Counted from the stretch's first letter, positions 10,840-22,700 are shown. The stretch is DNA of 23,454 bases from Takashimella koratensis (GCA_003116875.1 BCKT01000001.1:2863560-2887013), one strand, 5' to 3'. The notes: generated by a model not told the origin, from the letters alone. Numbers and translations: made by a program.

Positions 10840-10990
10840 AGGGAGAGCGAAGTTTACGGAGAGGGCCGGGAGGGAAGAGGGAGGAGAGAAGGAAGAGGAG
10901 AGAGGCGGAGGGGATTACGAGAAAAAGGGGTCAAACAAGGCGGGAAAAGAGAATTCGAGGAATCGAGGAAACGAGGGAACGGCCGAAGTA
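10840..10990. repeat. Purine-rich tract (G/A on plus strand)
   Basis: About 150 bp almost entirely G and A on the plus strand (GGAGGAGAGAAGGAAGAGGA and similar), broken by a few pyrimidines. It is a low-complexity polypurine/polypyrimidine stretch in the far upstream region of MCU. I see no gene in it. Confidence 0.6.
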
Positions 10991-11166
10991 CAGGACAGTG
11001 CTGGTTCCAATTCCAAGATGGTGCATACCAGATCGAGACGAAGCTCATGTCGAGTAGAGACTGTACAAGACAACATTTGTCGAGGCGACGACGACGACCG
11101 GGTCGGGATACGATGCATGCATACCGCGCCTTGACTGGAACTTGTCGTGGTCCTCGAGTCGCAGCA

Positions 11167-11185
11167 GTGTGTGTGTGTGTGTGTG
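11167..11185. repeat. (GT)n dinucleotide microsatellite
   Basis: Nine to ten GT units, about 270 bp upstream of the MCU start codon. Confidence 0.8.
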
Positions 11186-11453
11186 CCTGAGGACAGATCT
11201 GGCTGCGCCCTTGCCTCGTGCCACGACGTCATCGCCCGTCCGTTCCTCCTTTGTGGTTCATGGCTAATCCTGTCTGCCATCTTCATCTTCAACGACCGCC
11301 ACGACCACCACGACCACGACGACAAGGTCAACGACAGTGACAGCGACGAAGGCGGCGTACCCCGCCATCTCGGATTCGATACCCCTTCCCTTGCTTCCGC
11401 CGGCTCGTCGATTACGCCCTGTTTCACTAACCTTTCACCTCATCTTCTTCAGT

Positions 11454-13739
11454 ATGCGATCCATCCTCCACCTCAGGCCCGGGCTCGTCCGTACCCCACA
11501 ACATCACCTCATCGCATCCACCATCAGGGTTTTGGCACCTAGTCCTTCAAGCTGTCCACCCTATCGCAGCATACACCTACTCCCACCGTCTGGTCGGTTG
11601 CTCAGTTCCCGGCCATTACCAGAACCCAGGTTATACTCCTCTCGCTCCAGCTCTGATCCGAGCTCATCGACACCAGCTCGAAATTCAGAGCCCTCGGGAT
11701 CAGCTACCAACACCTCCGACATTGCCCATGCTCAATTCATCGCCTCTTCCACCCCTTCATCCACCTTCACCCCCGACCCCTCTGACCGTTCCTCCAACCC
11801 CTCCGACCTCAAAGACGCCTCACCCCCAGGCCCAGACACCAACCTCGAACAAACCCCATCCTCGTCTCCGCCCCAGTACCTCAAAGCACATACTTCACCT
11901 ACCCCTTCGCCTTTGTCAACTCCTTCGCAATATAATGGCCATTTGAGCCCAACCCGGTCGCATTTGTTCAAACTCGTCCTCCCGCTTCCCTCGGCCAGTT
12001 TCTGGTCCAACCAGACTGTACAGACATCCACGACCACGACCACAGTGCCAACGGCATTCTTACTTCACCCGTCACAACCACTATCACACCTCTCCCGACT
12101 GATAGCGGGCTCCTTGCCCTCCGCCCACCGTGGGGTCGAAATCAGCTATATCTCACGTACTCCACCAGACGCCACGACCTCGACCGACTCTAGAAGTACT
12201 TCAGCCAGCGAAGATGACGGCGGTCAAAGTGAAGATGGGGAAGGCGAAGGCGAAGGAGAAGGCGGAGGAGAGACAGCGGTCCTGAGACGGACGGACAAGG
12301 GAGATGAAGTCTCTTGGAGTCAAAGCACCGACCTAAGCGATTTCATTAAACAATCGTGTATGGACGAACAATTCAAGATTGTTATAAAACCAGGAGACGA
12401 CGAACCGATATCTTCCTCTACATCGAACAAAGCGCTTTCCTCAGAGTCTGGCTCCAAGTCTTCTGCCGAGTCGTCTGGATCTGATAAGATGGATCCGACT
12501 TCGACACAGGAAAGTAACGAACACCCAGATTCGGGAGAGGCAACAACGCAGCGCCCGTCTTTGACACTCACGGTGTCGATCCCCAGTTTCGCAAGCAGGA
12601 CAGTATTCCTACGCCGTCGACTCTGGACGTTGACTCGAGACTTGGACCAGAAAACACGGTTAAAAAAAGAGTAAGTCAACGCGGTCTCTTCTTCACGACC
12701 GTTTTCTTTACCCATTCTTTTCATCTGTGATATGTGAGGGGCTCAAGCTGACGGTGGTAGGATCGATACCTCTGCACACAGGTCGGCTCAGAGGTTGGCG
12801 GTGGTGGCTCTTGGTCTCGGTGTAGCGTACTGGGGCGCGATCGTTCGATTCAGTGAGTGCCAACCTGCTTTGACTTGGTCTGTTCCGGTCACATTCAGGC
12901 TGACGGGCTCAGCGTTCTTCACCGACGCCGGATGGGATCTCATGGAACCGGTACGTCATATCCCTAACGAATACCATATCATACCCTACATCAATTCATG
13001 AATAGATCAGTAGAAGTCCCAACAATGGCTGACGGTCGTAGGTAACATGGGCAACGAGTTTCGGGGCTCTTTTATGTTCCGCCGCTTTCCTCGTCTATCA
13101 CAACCGCGAAGTCTCGTATTCGTCTTTGCTCGATTTATCGATCTCGGCACGTAAGAAGGCACTGTACGACCGTGCGGGTCTAGACGTGGAGCTCTGGACT
13201 GATCTAGGTATGTCCCAAGTCCCCATATCTGAGGTTCAGATCTGCGTTTGAGGTGGACGGCGTGAGTAGTACTGATGAAGAGTTCAGTTGCCGAGGCGAA
13301 GGAGGTGCGGAAGGAGATTCATAGAATCGCAGCGGACTACGATATGGAGTGGAAAGGTGAACTCGACCTTGATGATGTGGTTGGTTCAGGTCCCTCAGGT
13401 CCCTCAACGAGATCTTATCCCCAATCATCAACGAGACCTGCGTCTTTGAGTGGGCAAGGAGGAATAGGTGGGGCTCCTGACCCAGTAGAGACGTCGTCGT
13501 ACTCTGCCGCAGCAGGGGAAGAAGGCGAAGAGAGGAAAGTAGATGTGGACAAGACGATTGATGAAGCTGACGAATTGGCCAAGGAGAGTGGAGAGGGAGT
13601 AGGGAAGAAAGAAGGGAGAGGGGAAGGAGGAGGGAAAGGGGATGGGAAAAGTGGAGAAAAAGGAGGAGAAGGAGAGAAAGGTGGGGAAGAGGAGAGTGTG
13701 AAGAGGGGTAGAGAGAAAGCAAAGGCCCTCGCGAGGTAG
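11454..13739 (+). CDS. MCU: Mitochondrial calcium uniporter pore subunit (MCU), 5 exons
   Basis: Predicted 654-residue inner-mitochondrial-membrane Ca2+ channel subunit. Exons: 11454-12670, 12761-12852, 12913-12950, 13042-13207, 13288-13739; GT-AG introns, frame closes exactly. The Arg/Ser-rich, acid-poor N-terminus (RSILHLRPGLVRTP... RLYSSRSS) fits a mitochondrial presequence. A long, mostly low-complexity N-terminal region follows. The diagnostic part is TM1 (about 418-439, LAVVALGLGVAYWGAIVRF), pore signature WDLMEPVTW (444-452, with the Asp445/Glu448 selectivity pair) and TM2 (about 452-473), then a matrix helix AEAKEVRKEIHRIAADYD of coiled-coil type. The last 60 or so residues are a Gly/Glu/Lys-rich tail ending KRGREKAKALAR. 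It is far longer than human MCU (about 350 aa) because of the N-terminal region and the tail. The pore signature sits on a 38-nt exon. The ATG chosen is the first in frame and lies after a C/T-rich leader. No MICU- or EMRE-like gene is in the window. Confidence 0.95.
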
Positions 13740-14144
13740 AGTGTCAGTGTAGGAGGTGGGTATCTGTACTGAATTTTTAAGGGAGGTCTTGGAGCGGGAG
13801 TTGGAGTAAAGTAGATACACATACACGTTCTTAGCATGTAGCATAGCATTACGCATCGCACTTGTCGTCCGCCATGATCTGTTCCATGACAACTGTCACG
13901 ATACAGAGGTGCAATGGGTCAAGTGATGACAATTCCAACCTTGGATCGAACTATTTGCATGATGCAGCAACTACACACATGAACGACTCGTTTCCTTTCT
14001 CACTTCTACTGATTTTTTTTTTCAATCCCAGTCATCTCTGACCGCCTTCAATCTCACTTCCCTCTCCTCTTGAACTCCCTTGCTACCTCAAACTACTTCC
14101 CCTCCACCGCGTGCCTCGATTCCAGTTCCTACTCCGGTGCTTGT
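13740..14144. other. Convergent intergenic region (MCU and RVB1 3' ends)
   Basis: 405 bp between two stop codons facing each other (MCU TAG 13737-13739, RVB1 TAA 14145-14147). It should hold both 3' UTRs and polyadenylation regions. A T9-10 run near 14013-14022 and AT-rich segments around 13770-13840 are the only notable features. No gene seen. Confidence 0.65.
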
Positions 14145-15987
<1,843 letters not shown>

Positions 15988-16212
15988 GGTGAAGTAGTGA
16001 ATGAGGTGGATGGGGTGTTGAGTAAGAGAAGAGACGTTTCCTTTGACGCTTTCAATATTCATCAGGGCAGAAAGCAAATGGAATTTTATTCTTTTTTTTA
16101 TATTTAAAGAGAATTTCTCCCAAAATCGATGTACGAAAAAAGTGAAAAGACGATTGATATTGCTGCATCCACCTCAACCACAACCACCTCCACAGCCATC
16201 ACCACCGTCGCC
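15988..16212. promoter_or_regulatory. Divergent promoter of RVB1 and bL34m
   Basis: 225 bp between the two start codons. An AT-rich core (16080-16115) contains TATATTTAAA-like sequence, the only AT-rich stretch in an otherwise GC-rich neighbourhood and about 105 bp from each ATG. It is a good candidate for a shared nucleosome-free core promoter. Pyrimidine-rich leader sequence flanks each ATG. Confidence 0.6.
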
Positions 16213-16644
16213 ATGCCTCGACTCGCACGGCTGCCTCTTGGCCCCCTGGCCTCTTCTCGCGCCGCATTGACCCGCGTCCCTCTCTTCACAACGTCTGCCG
16301 CCCCATCCACCTCTACCTCCTCGGCATCCCGTTCTCTTCTCTCATCTTTCTCCTCACTCTCCCTCTCGGCCCGCTCACCCCTCCCTCTCTCCTCTCAATC
16401 GCAAACACTCTCCCTCCTCCGCTCCTCACCGCTCGCCTCGCCCCCCAACGTTGGATCCAGCGCCGCACCCAATGTGTTTGGAACATTGCAAGTTCGAGGA
16501 TTCACTTACGGGCGCGAATACCAACCGTCGCAGCGGAAACGAAAGAGGAAGCACGGGTTCCTCGCGCGAGCAAAAGGAGGAAGGTTGGGGAGGAAGATGT
16601 TGGCAAGGCGAAGAGCAAAAGGGATGAGGTTTTTGAGTCACTAG
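16213..16644 (+). CDS. MRPL34: Mitochondrial large-subunit ribosomal protein bL34m
   Basis: Single-exon 143-residue protein. The C-terminal 45 residues (GREYQPSQRKRKRKHGFLAR, then AKGGRLGRKMLARRRAKGMR) are the complete bacterial-type L34 fold signature, an Arg/Lys-rich peptide that sits in 23S-like rRNA of the mitoribosome. The preceding 95 or so residues are rich in Ser, Ala, Leu and Arg and almost free of acids, as expected for a cleavable matrix-targeting sequence. The start at 16213 (GCC ATG) has the best context and gives a classic presequence (MPRLARLPLGPLASSRAALT). An in-frame ATG at 16129 would add 28 mostly Thr/Ser residues. It shares a 225-bp divergent promoter with RVB1. Confidence 0.93.
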   Translation: MPRLARLPLGPLASSRAALTRVPLFTTSAAPSTSTSSASRSLLSSFSSLSLSARSPLPLSSQSQTLSLLRSSPLASPPNVGSSAAPNVFGTLQVRGFTYGREYQPSQRKRKRKHGFLARAKGGRLGRKMLARRRAKGMRFLSH

Positions 16645-16998
16645 TGGTTTTAAAGCAGAGGATTTAGAGTGAGTAGGGGTCTTGATGGTGAAAGACAGAT
16701 TGAGGAGGAGCAAAGACTAACGAGTATTGGTTATAGCAGAGCGACGACCGATAAACCACGATCATCACACACCTCATAGAGCATTGCTCAGATACCATGC
16801 ATAGGCAATGCTCCTGTACTACCACTCGTGCGGCTCCGACTCATCCAGGCCCCCAAAAACCAGCTTTATTATTTCTCACCATTTTCTATTGACCACATCC
16901 TCTACTAAACACTTTTTCTGCACTGTCGTGGCAAGACTTTCTCTACACCACTTTCTCCACACTGTTCGTCAAACGACGACGCCTGCGGCTGATGTCTA
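16645..16998. other. Intergenic, 3' of bL34m
   Basis: 354 bp with no supported gene. It begins with the bL34m 3' UTR. Several short frames exist but show no protein-like composition or ATG in good context with conserved content. Confidence 0.6.
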
Positions 16999-17202
16999 CT
17001 AAACCTGTTCCTTCCTCTCACCCTTGACCCCCTTCATCCCCTTCCTCCACCGAGCAGCCGCTTGCCGGTACTTGTGTCTTGCGGGATCATATCCCACCGA
17101 ACGGGGATCATGAGCAAATGAAGGTAGCGTTCTTATTTTCGACAGGACGTCCTGGCAGACGGGTTCCTCACCAACGCCCTTGCTCATCAAGGTAGACGAC
17201 AT
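16999..17202 (-). CDS. Small hypothetical ORF, possibly a 3' terminal exon
   Basis: A 67-codon frame with an ATG at 17202 and stop at 16999-17001. The product is basic at its C-terminus (YDPARHKYRQAAARW, then KGMKGVKGERKEQV) and has a plausible globular middle (CQDVLSKIRTLPSFAHDPRS). I do not recognise it. The frame stays open upstream of the ATG for 12 codons to an AATAACAG sequence that could be an intron acceptor, so it may be the last exon of a slightly larger gene whose first exon would lie around 17.25-17.45 kb. It would be convergent with bL34m and divergent from FAR11. It could also be a chance frame: it is short and lacks family support. Confidence 0.33.
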   Translation of the reverse strand: MSSTLMSKGVGEEPVCQDVLSKIRTLPSFAHDPRSVGYDPARHKYRQAAARWRKGMKGVKGERKEQV

Positions 17203-17664
17203 CGATAGTTGCAGACGCTGTTTGGACGTGGAGTGGAACTGTTATTTGCGAATGGGAAGATGGACAAGAAATGCGCCACCTGTGGGTCGCAGAAGTATGA
17301 GGATTCTGTCGTGTCTGCTTAGATGTATCCAATGTGTGCCTACTAGTCGTCTCGATCTCTGCGCTCTTGTCCTGTACTGTATGACCCCCCCCCCAATCCA
17401 AAGTCTGTATCGCTCAAGTAGTTGTAAAGATGTTGCCTCAATCGTGCATATCGTTTGTCCTCCAGGCTTCGACCATTGTCACGTGACCGCTTTCGTACGG
17501 TTTCATCCATGCGTTCATCATCGACCTCTCACTCACACTTCCTCGCCTTCTTACCAACATCCCAGCTACCTCTCATCCACCACCTCGCATCCCCACCTCA
17601 CTTCTCTCCCCGCCCTCGATCGACTCCCCTCCCCTCCCCTCTCCTCCCGCGCGGCCCACGCTCG
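17203..17664. promoter_or_regulatory. FAR11 upstream region
   Basis: 462 bp between the small minus-strand ORF and the FAR11 ATG chosen here. It contains a C10 run (17385-17394), a perfect GTCACGTGAC palindrome (17478-17487), and from about 17530 a strongly C-rich, purine-poor leader typical of basidiomycete 5' UTRs. Confidence 0.5.
17478..17487. promoter_or_regulatory. GTCACGTGAC palindrome (E-box / Cbf1-type site)
   Basis: A perfect 10-bp palindrome with a CACGTG core and the RTCAC flank favoured by Cbf1-type bHLH factors. It lies 178 bp upstream of the FAR11 ATG and about 275 bp upstream of the small minus-strand ORF. The binding factor is inferred from the motif only. Confidence 0.45.
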
Positions 17665-20600
17665 ATGCGCCGCAACGCACCCTCAGTGCTCCCCAGCACC
17701 CTCCTCTCTTCATCCTCTGTCTCCAACCCAACCCGGGGCCCTCCTCCTCCCCGACCCCGAGCAGGCGCGGAAGGTTCTGCACAGGGTCGAGCGGGTGCGC
17801 CCACAGGTCTCGGATACATGAACGGAGGAGGAATGGGCGGAGGGGGAATGGGAGGAGGTGGAGGTGGGATGGGAGGAGGAGGAGGACAAGGAGGAGCGGG
17901 AGGAGGATCGGCGGAAATGGGAGCAATGGATAGTATCACCCTCGGACAACTGAAAGCTCACACAGAAGGGATGCACGGGAGGCAAAAAGTGAGCAAGGCA
18001 TCGGAACGGTGGTGTTGGCGAGGGTTAATGTTTTGCTAATTATTCTGTTTCCCCGCTCTGATCTCGTTACACTTGAACTCTCGTCTCCCCTCTGGTTGGC
18101 TTCCTCACTCGCTGGTGCTCGATCGTAGACTCAACAATACGACTTCCGCTACGATGATTCAGATACCATCATGACTGAACTGGACGAGTTCTATCCTTAT
18201 ATCGAGATGCTTCACGTTGCGAAGAACCCGTCCAAATTCGAAGGTTCTTTTGAAGGCGGTAAGTTTCAATTTCAACTTCTAGTCGGGCGTCATTGTCCGG
18301 CAGTGTTACCTGGTTGTCATCAGCATTAGAAAGGCAAGTGCTGATTATGACTATCGTGGTGGTGTGGTCGGTAGAATGGACTACGATATCACCCGAGGCA
18401 AGGAGGAAATACGTCGAGACGAATTTGAATCACCTCGAGAGTCCTGTAAGCGATACGAGGCGGATGGCACAGGGAAGGATCCTGTACCTCTTGCAAGGTG
18501 AGTCTGGTCACTATCTCTCATCGGGGAGGTAGTCTACAAACAGGTCTACTGACACCACTTTCCATCTCATGTCCCACTCTGCTCTGCTGCGATTTCTCTA
18601 CGGTGCTACCCTTTGTCGCAACCCAGGCTGTTTCGCAGAGACTTCGTCGCCTGAAGAGCAATTGCATTGGATCATGGAGAACGCCAAGATTGTTCGACAA
18701 GTCGACGGTGTACCCTCGTTGGTATACTGTCTCCGCGACGCTGCGAAGCGGTATGACAAGGCTTTGTAAGTGGTCTTTGTCACCGTTGCTCCAATATAGA
18801 CTCTGGTCGACTGTAGCCATCGTACGCGGTCAACCTGTTTCAACTTTGTCGTGCCTGAGGCTAACTGCTCCATCCTCTCATCCTACTATCCCTCGTTTCT
18901 CGACGCACGCCTACAGCGTCAACGAACAGACAATGCCAGAGATGGTCCAGATCTCACGAGTTGATCCATACGATTCTCGAACTGCAGAATTCATGGACAT
19001 GCTCGCGATCCTCTACTTCATGGTCGAGGTGTTCCGTTCCGACGCTAGTTTTGGTGACGAATTGAGTGAGTCGAGGATTGCAAGCGTTTGCACAAAACTG
19101 TAGCTGATCAGCTCATGTATAGTGGCGATGGAACCGCCGTTACCGATTCTCCTTCTGTCCATGGTCTCTGGACTCAAGGATAGGCTGCCAAAAGGTTACC
19201 CAGTGAAGAAAGTACTCTTGTTGTTGTGGAAAAGCCTGTTGGCGTGTCTTGGAGGGACTAGAGAAGCGGCCAAGGCCAAAGCGCTGTCTCGCCAGCTGGA
19301 GGGATTGGGTCCAGAGTCGAAAGGTGAGCTTAGACGCGGGATTTGACTTTTCGGCGCTGCTCACACCGCGCAGACTTCACCAAGGCCACGCCGATGGATA
19401 TCGCAACTTGGCGCCGCGACACGTCGACTAAGTATCCTACCTTTGCGCCCCCAGCATCCCAGCCCGATGGTGTCCCCGTCATCACTGAGAAACTCGCCGA
19501 TGGAATCCGCCCGATCCCTTCACGACCTAACTACCACTCCACCGAGATCCCTCAGCCCCCATCTAACGCCGGTTTCGGCTCGCAGCCTCTCCCTGGTACC
19601 CCTGCTCCTTCACCTCCGCCTAGCCCTGCCCAAAAACCCAAGAAACAGCAATATCAAACCGATCCAAACCGGCCCTTTGTCTTCCCCTATTCTCTCACAT
19701 CCAGCGGCCCGCCCGCCAGCCTCGTGCCCTACGCAATCTCCGAGGCAGACAAACTTTACCATGAACACGCACACGTCTCGCTAGGTCTCTACCAACTCTG
19801 GAAGACCCGTGAGGAGTGTATGAGGGAAGAAAGAGGATTAGGACCGAGAGGGTTGATAGGTTTTACGGGATTGAGCTTGGAGGATGGAGGTGAAGATGAC
19901 GAGGATACGGCAGCGATGTTGAGGGAGATGAAGTATGATGAGGAACTGGAGAGGTTGAGAGAGAGTGTGGAGAACGCGGCGGAGAGGGAGCTGGTTTTGG
20001 AACAAAGGCAGGCGTCGAGGCGACTTCATCGAGTCGATGTGATCTACGTGAGTAGCAGAGTGAAAGGGATTAGGCGAAAGAGATAGACAAAGCTGATTTT
20101 CTTGGTTTAAATTCACGCAGAGAGCGACACTGCCGACCATGCAGAGCTGCGTCATCGTGCTCCTCAAGTTACTTCTAGCAACAGTGACTGGTGGACCAGG
20201 GAATCAGCTCAGTGGCGGGATGCCACCAGGTATCACCTCGCCCACACAAGAAAATGCCCGTGAGTGAAATCATCAACATGAGCTTTGGCGCCCTGAATCC
20301 GATGGAAAGGCACGAGCTGATCTAGGCAAGCTTTACACGAGGACTCACCACCTATGACAAAAGAGGAGGTGGATATTGCTCGCCATAGGGAAATCACGGC
20401 GAAGGCTGTATCGGCAGTCCTTATTCTCTTGTTGAAATGGTTCAAAGCGTCGCGTAAGTTGATTTTTGGCTCTCGGTTCTCAATACGAGAATTGGTGGGG
20501 ACAGAGGTCGCCCTCGGCCTGGATATCGCGTACCACAGGTGATTGTGCTGACGTTTTGATGACCCCTCAGATGTGCTCAAGTTTCACTACTTTTCACAAC

Positions 20601-22627
20601 TGCTTTTAGATTCAAACTGCTTGTTGCTCATTCTCAAGATGTTTGGGGTACAGGAAGTGTCCGGGATGATCGCGACGAAGAATGAGTGGGCCGATAGCAA
20701 GTGAGTTTGGGTACTGACACTTTCACAACGGCTTCTTCGTTAAGCGGTCATCTCACGTGTTGCTAATCTCTGATCTCAGCTTCTTCCGATACTGCCATTT
20801 ACACTGCTCGGCAGCCGCGAAACGCGGGACTGTCGAAGACACCATTCTCGACCCGACAGCGGCGCGTAAAGTGACCCGACACGTCGAAGGTGACGAAGAT
20901 GTCGAACTTATCGGAGACTACTCGTGGCGTAATTTCTTCGCAACGATCAATTTCGTCAAAGTCATGCAGAAAATGACGAAGCACCGGACGCATCGGATCT
21001 TGCTGCTTTGCCAGTATAAAAGCACGGTAAGTCAAGTCCAAGAAAGAATACAGAACAGAGGGAGAAAGAGGCTGACTCGTCGCGTTGCGATTTGTGTATG
21101 TGTAGCAAATCCTCAAACGGATGCTTAAAGTCAATCAGCCAATGCTGCAGCTTCAGGTGCTCAAAGTGATCAAGAGCCAGATGCCTTATTGTGGGCGAAA
21201 GTGGCGCTCTTGTGAGTGATTGGGAACCAGCTGCGGAAACTCGAAGTTCATCAGCTAACAACAACAGCAAATATGAAAGTAATCACTGGGATTTACTTGA
21301 ACTGCCGACCCGAGCTCCGGGACGAGTGGTTGGCTGGCGTCGAGGCCGACCTGGAGGCAGAGGACAACGCGGTGGGAAGGGTGAGTCTGTGCTGGCTTCA
21401 ACAAATTGGGTGTCGTCTGACCACGGATGACCCGCAGCCACAAGAACTCGCATTGCGATCCCTCGTGTCGTATTACAATAAGCGTCACTACGGGACGCGA
21501 GCGCCGGCGAGCTCGCCTGAAGCAGGCAACAAGCGGTCTGACCCGATGAGTGTAGATGACGGTGGCAGTTACTCCCACGGCGGACCATCGAATTACCGAC
21601 ACGCTCGCAACGCGTCAATGAGCGACTCGGACGTATTCCCCCCGAAGCGCTCCATGTCAATGGTCGAATCGGCGCCGATCTTACCTTATAACCCCGATGG
21701 GATGATCGAGTTCTGGATGCACGAGTACGAGACGGTCCTGGGCGAGGTGTTTGGTGAGGGCGTCGACCAGCACGACGATGATGAGGATGACTATGGAGGG
21801 TTCGGAGCAGGGTACAAGTTGGGCGGGCCGAGGAGTCCAGCCCGGGTTAATGGAAGAGATGGAACAGGAGGTGGGACGGGAGCAGGTGGAGGCGATGAGG
21901 TTGCAGGGGTGACTAGGGGTGCCCCAGGTCCAGCTGAGCGAAACGATCCCACGTGGAACAGGCTCGGCGAGATTATGCGTCGGGGATCACGTGGGCGTGT
22001 AGATGGAGACGCGGATGGCGAAGGCGATGGCGAAGGTGGGCCCGACGACGAGCTCATCTCGGATAGCGAGAGTATCGATACCGTTGGAGAATTGGGTGAG
22101 GACGCGAGGCTGGAGGCGGAGGGGCAAGGGAGGGACATGTTTGCGGCGATGCAGCAGCAACGACAGAGGCGAAGGAGTACAGATAATGAGAATACCTGGG
22201 AGGTGAGTGTAAAGATTGTGAGTAGGTGGGACCAAGCTGACAAGAGTAGCACATGTCGCCAACGACATTGTCGTTATTGCCGAGGTCTCCGGGTGGACGA
22301 AGACGGTCGAGCTCCGGGTCCAAGCTACGGCCCGTGATCACTGCTCGTATGGACAGCGGAGGGATTAGCAGCGTCCGGGAAGAGGTGTTTGATGAGGAAG
22401 GCAAGGGAGAGGGTGGTGGTGTCAGTGGCAGTGGCAGTGGGGTTGGGGATGGTCGGGTCGGAGATGAAGGAGATGTGGACAACGACGCGGACGACGACGA
22501 AGGTGATGATGATGACGAAGACGAGATGGACCTCCGTGGTCCGATGCCGATTGAGCGTGAGACGAGCGATGAGCGTGAACGAAGCTATGGACCGGTGGAT
22601 GAGGTCGAGTACGCCTATGGTGAATAA
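17665..22627 (+). CDS. FAR11: STRIPAK complex subunit Far11/STRIP, 15 exons
   Basis: Predicted 1246-residue homologue of STRIP1/2, yeast Far11 and Neurospora HAM-2, scaffold of the striatin-PP2A (STRIPAK) complex that controls hyphal fusion, sexual development and Hippo/SIN signalling. Exons: 17665-17988, 18129-18258, 18375-18497, 18627-18765, 18917-19065, 19123-19323, 19374-20047, 20121-20259, 20331-20453, 20571-20700, 20780-21026, 21106-21211, 21268-21380, 21438-22202, 22250-22627; frame closes exactly. The N1221 domain spans about residues 110-375 (DFRYDDSDTIMTELDEFYPY at its start). The C-terminal Far11/DUF3402 domain starts near 456 (PFVFPYS) and includes AISEADKLYHEHAHVSLGLY, NEWADSNFFRYCHLHC, WRNFFATINFVKVMQKMTKH and ELALRSLVSYYNKRHY. 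A Gly/Met-rich segment precedes N1221, and residues 1190-1215 are a strongly acidic run. The intron at 20260-20330 uses an AAG acceptor. The start is uncertain: an in-frame ATG at 17509 would add 52 residues of leader-like composition. Confidence 0.95.
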
Positions 22628-22634
22628 CGAAGGG

Positions 22635-22700
22635 GTCCATTTGCTATGCTACACGCAACCCCAGTCAGTCCATATTTGCTATGCAGCACACCTGGCCCCA
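22635..22700. repeat. Imperfect 30-bp tandem duplication in FAR11 3' region
   Basis: 22635-22663 and 22668-22700 share the frame GTCCAT-TTTGCTATGC-CAC-CCCCA with a few substitutions and small indels, separated by 4 bp. It lies 8 bp past the FAR11 stop codon, so it is probably in the 3' UTR. Confidence 0.6.

Larger units (their letters stand above)
10204..11453. other. Long intergenic region upstream of MCU
   Basis: About 1.25 kb with no firm gene. It should contain any 5' exons of the broken minus-strand gene (10.2-10.5 kb) and the MCU promoter and leader. It holds a (CAG)6 run at 10655-10672, a strongly purine-rich tract at about 10840-10990, a (GT)n run at 11167-11185, and a C/T-rich leader just before the MCU ATG. 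A weak 79-codon frame at 10462-10698 has no ATG at its start and ends in an alanine run encoded by the CAG repeat. Confidence 0.55.

Noticed and set aside
13204..13722. 172-codon minus-strand frame, Leu/Ser/Pro-rich, signal-peptide-like
   Set aside because: Mirror image of the Gly/Glu/Lys-rich MCU tail; the hydrophobic look is a by-product of reading purine-rich repeats backwards.
16808..17002. 64-codon plus-strand frame
   Set aside because: Ser/Thr/His/Phe-rich composition without domains, in the 3' flank of bL34m; probably chance.
21791..22252. 153-codon minus-strand frame
   Set aside because: Shadow of FAR11 exon 14; no family signal.
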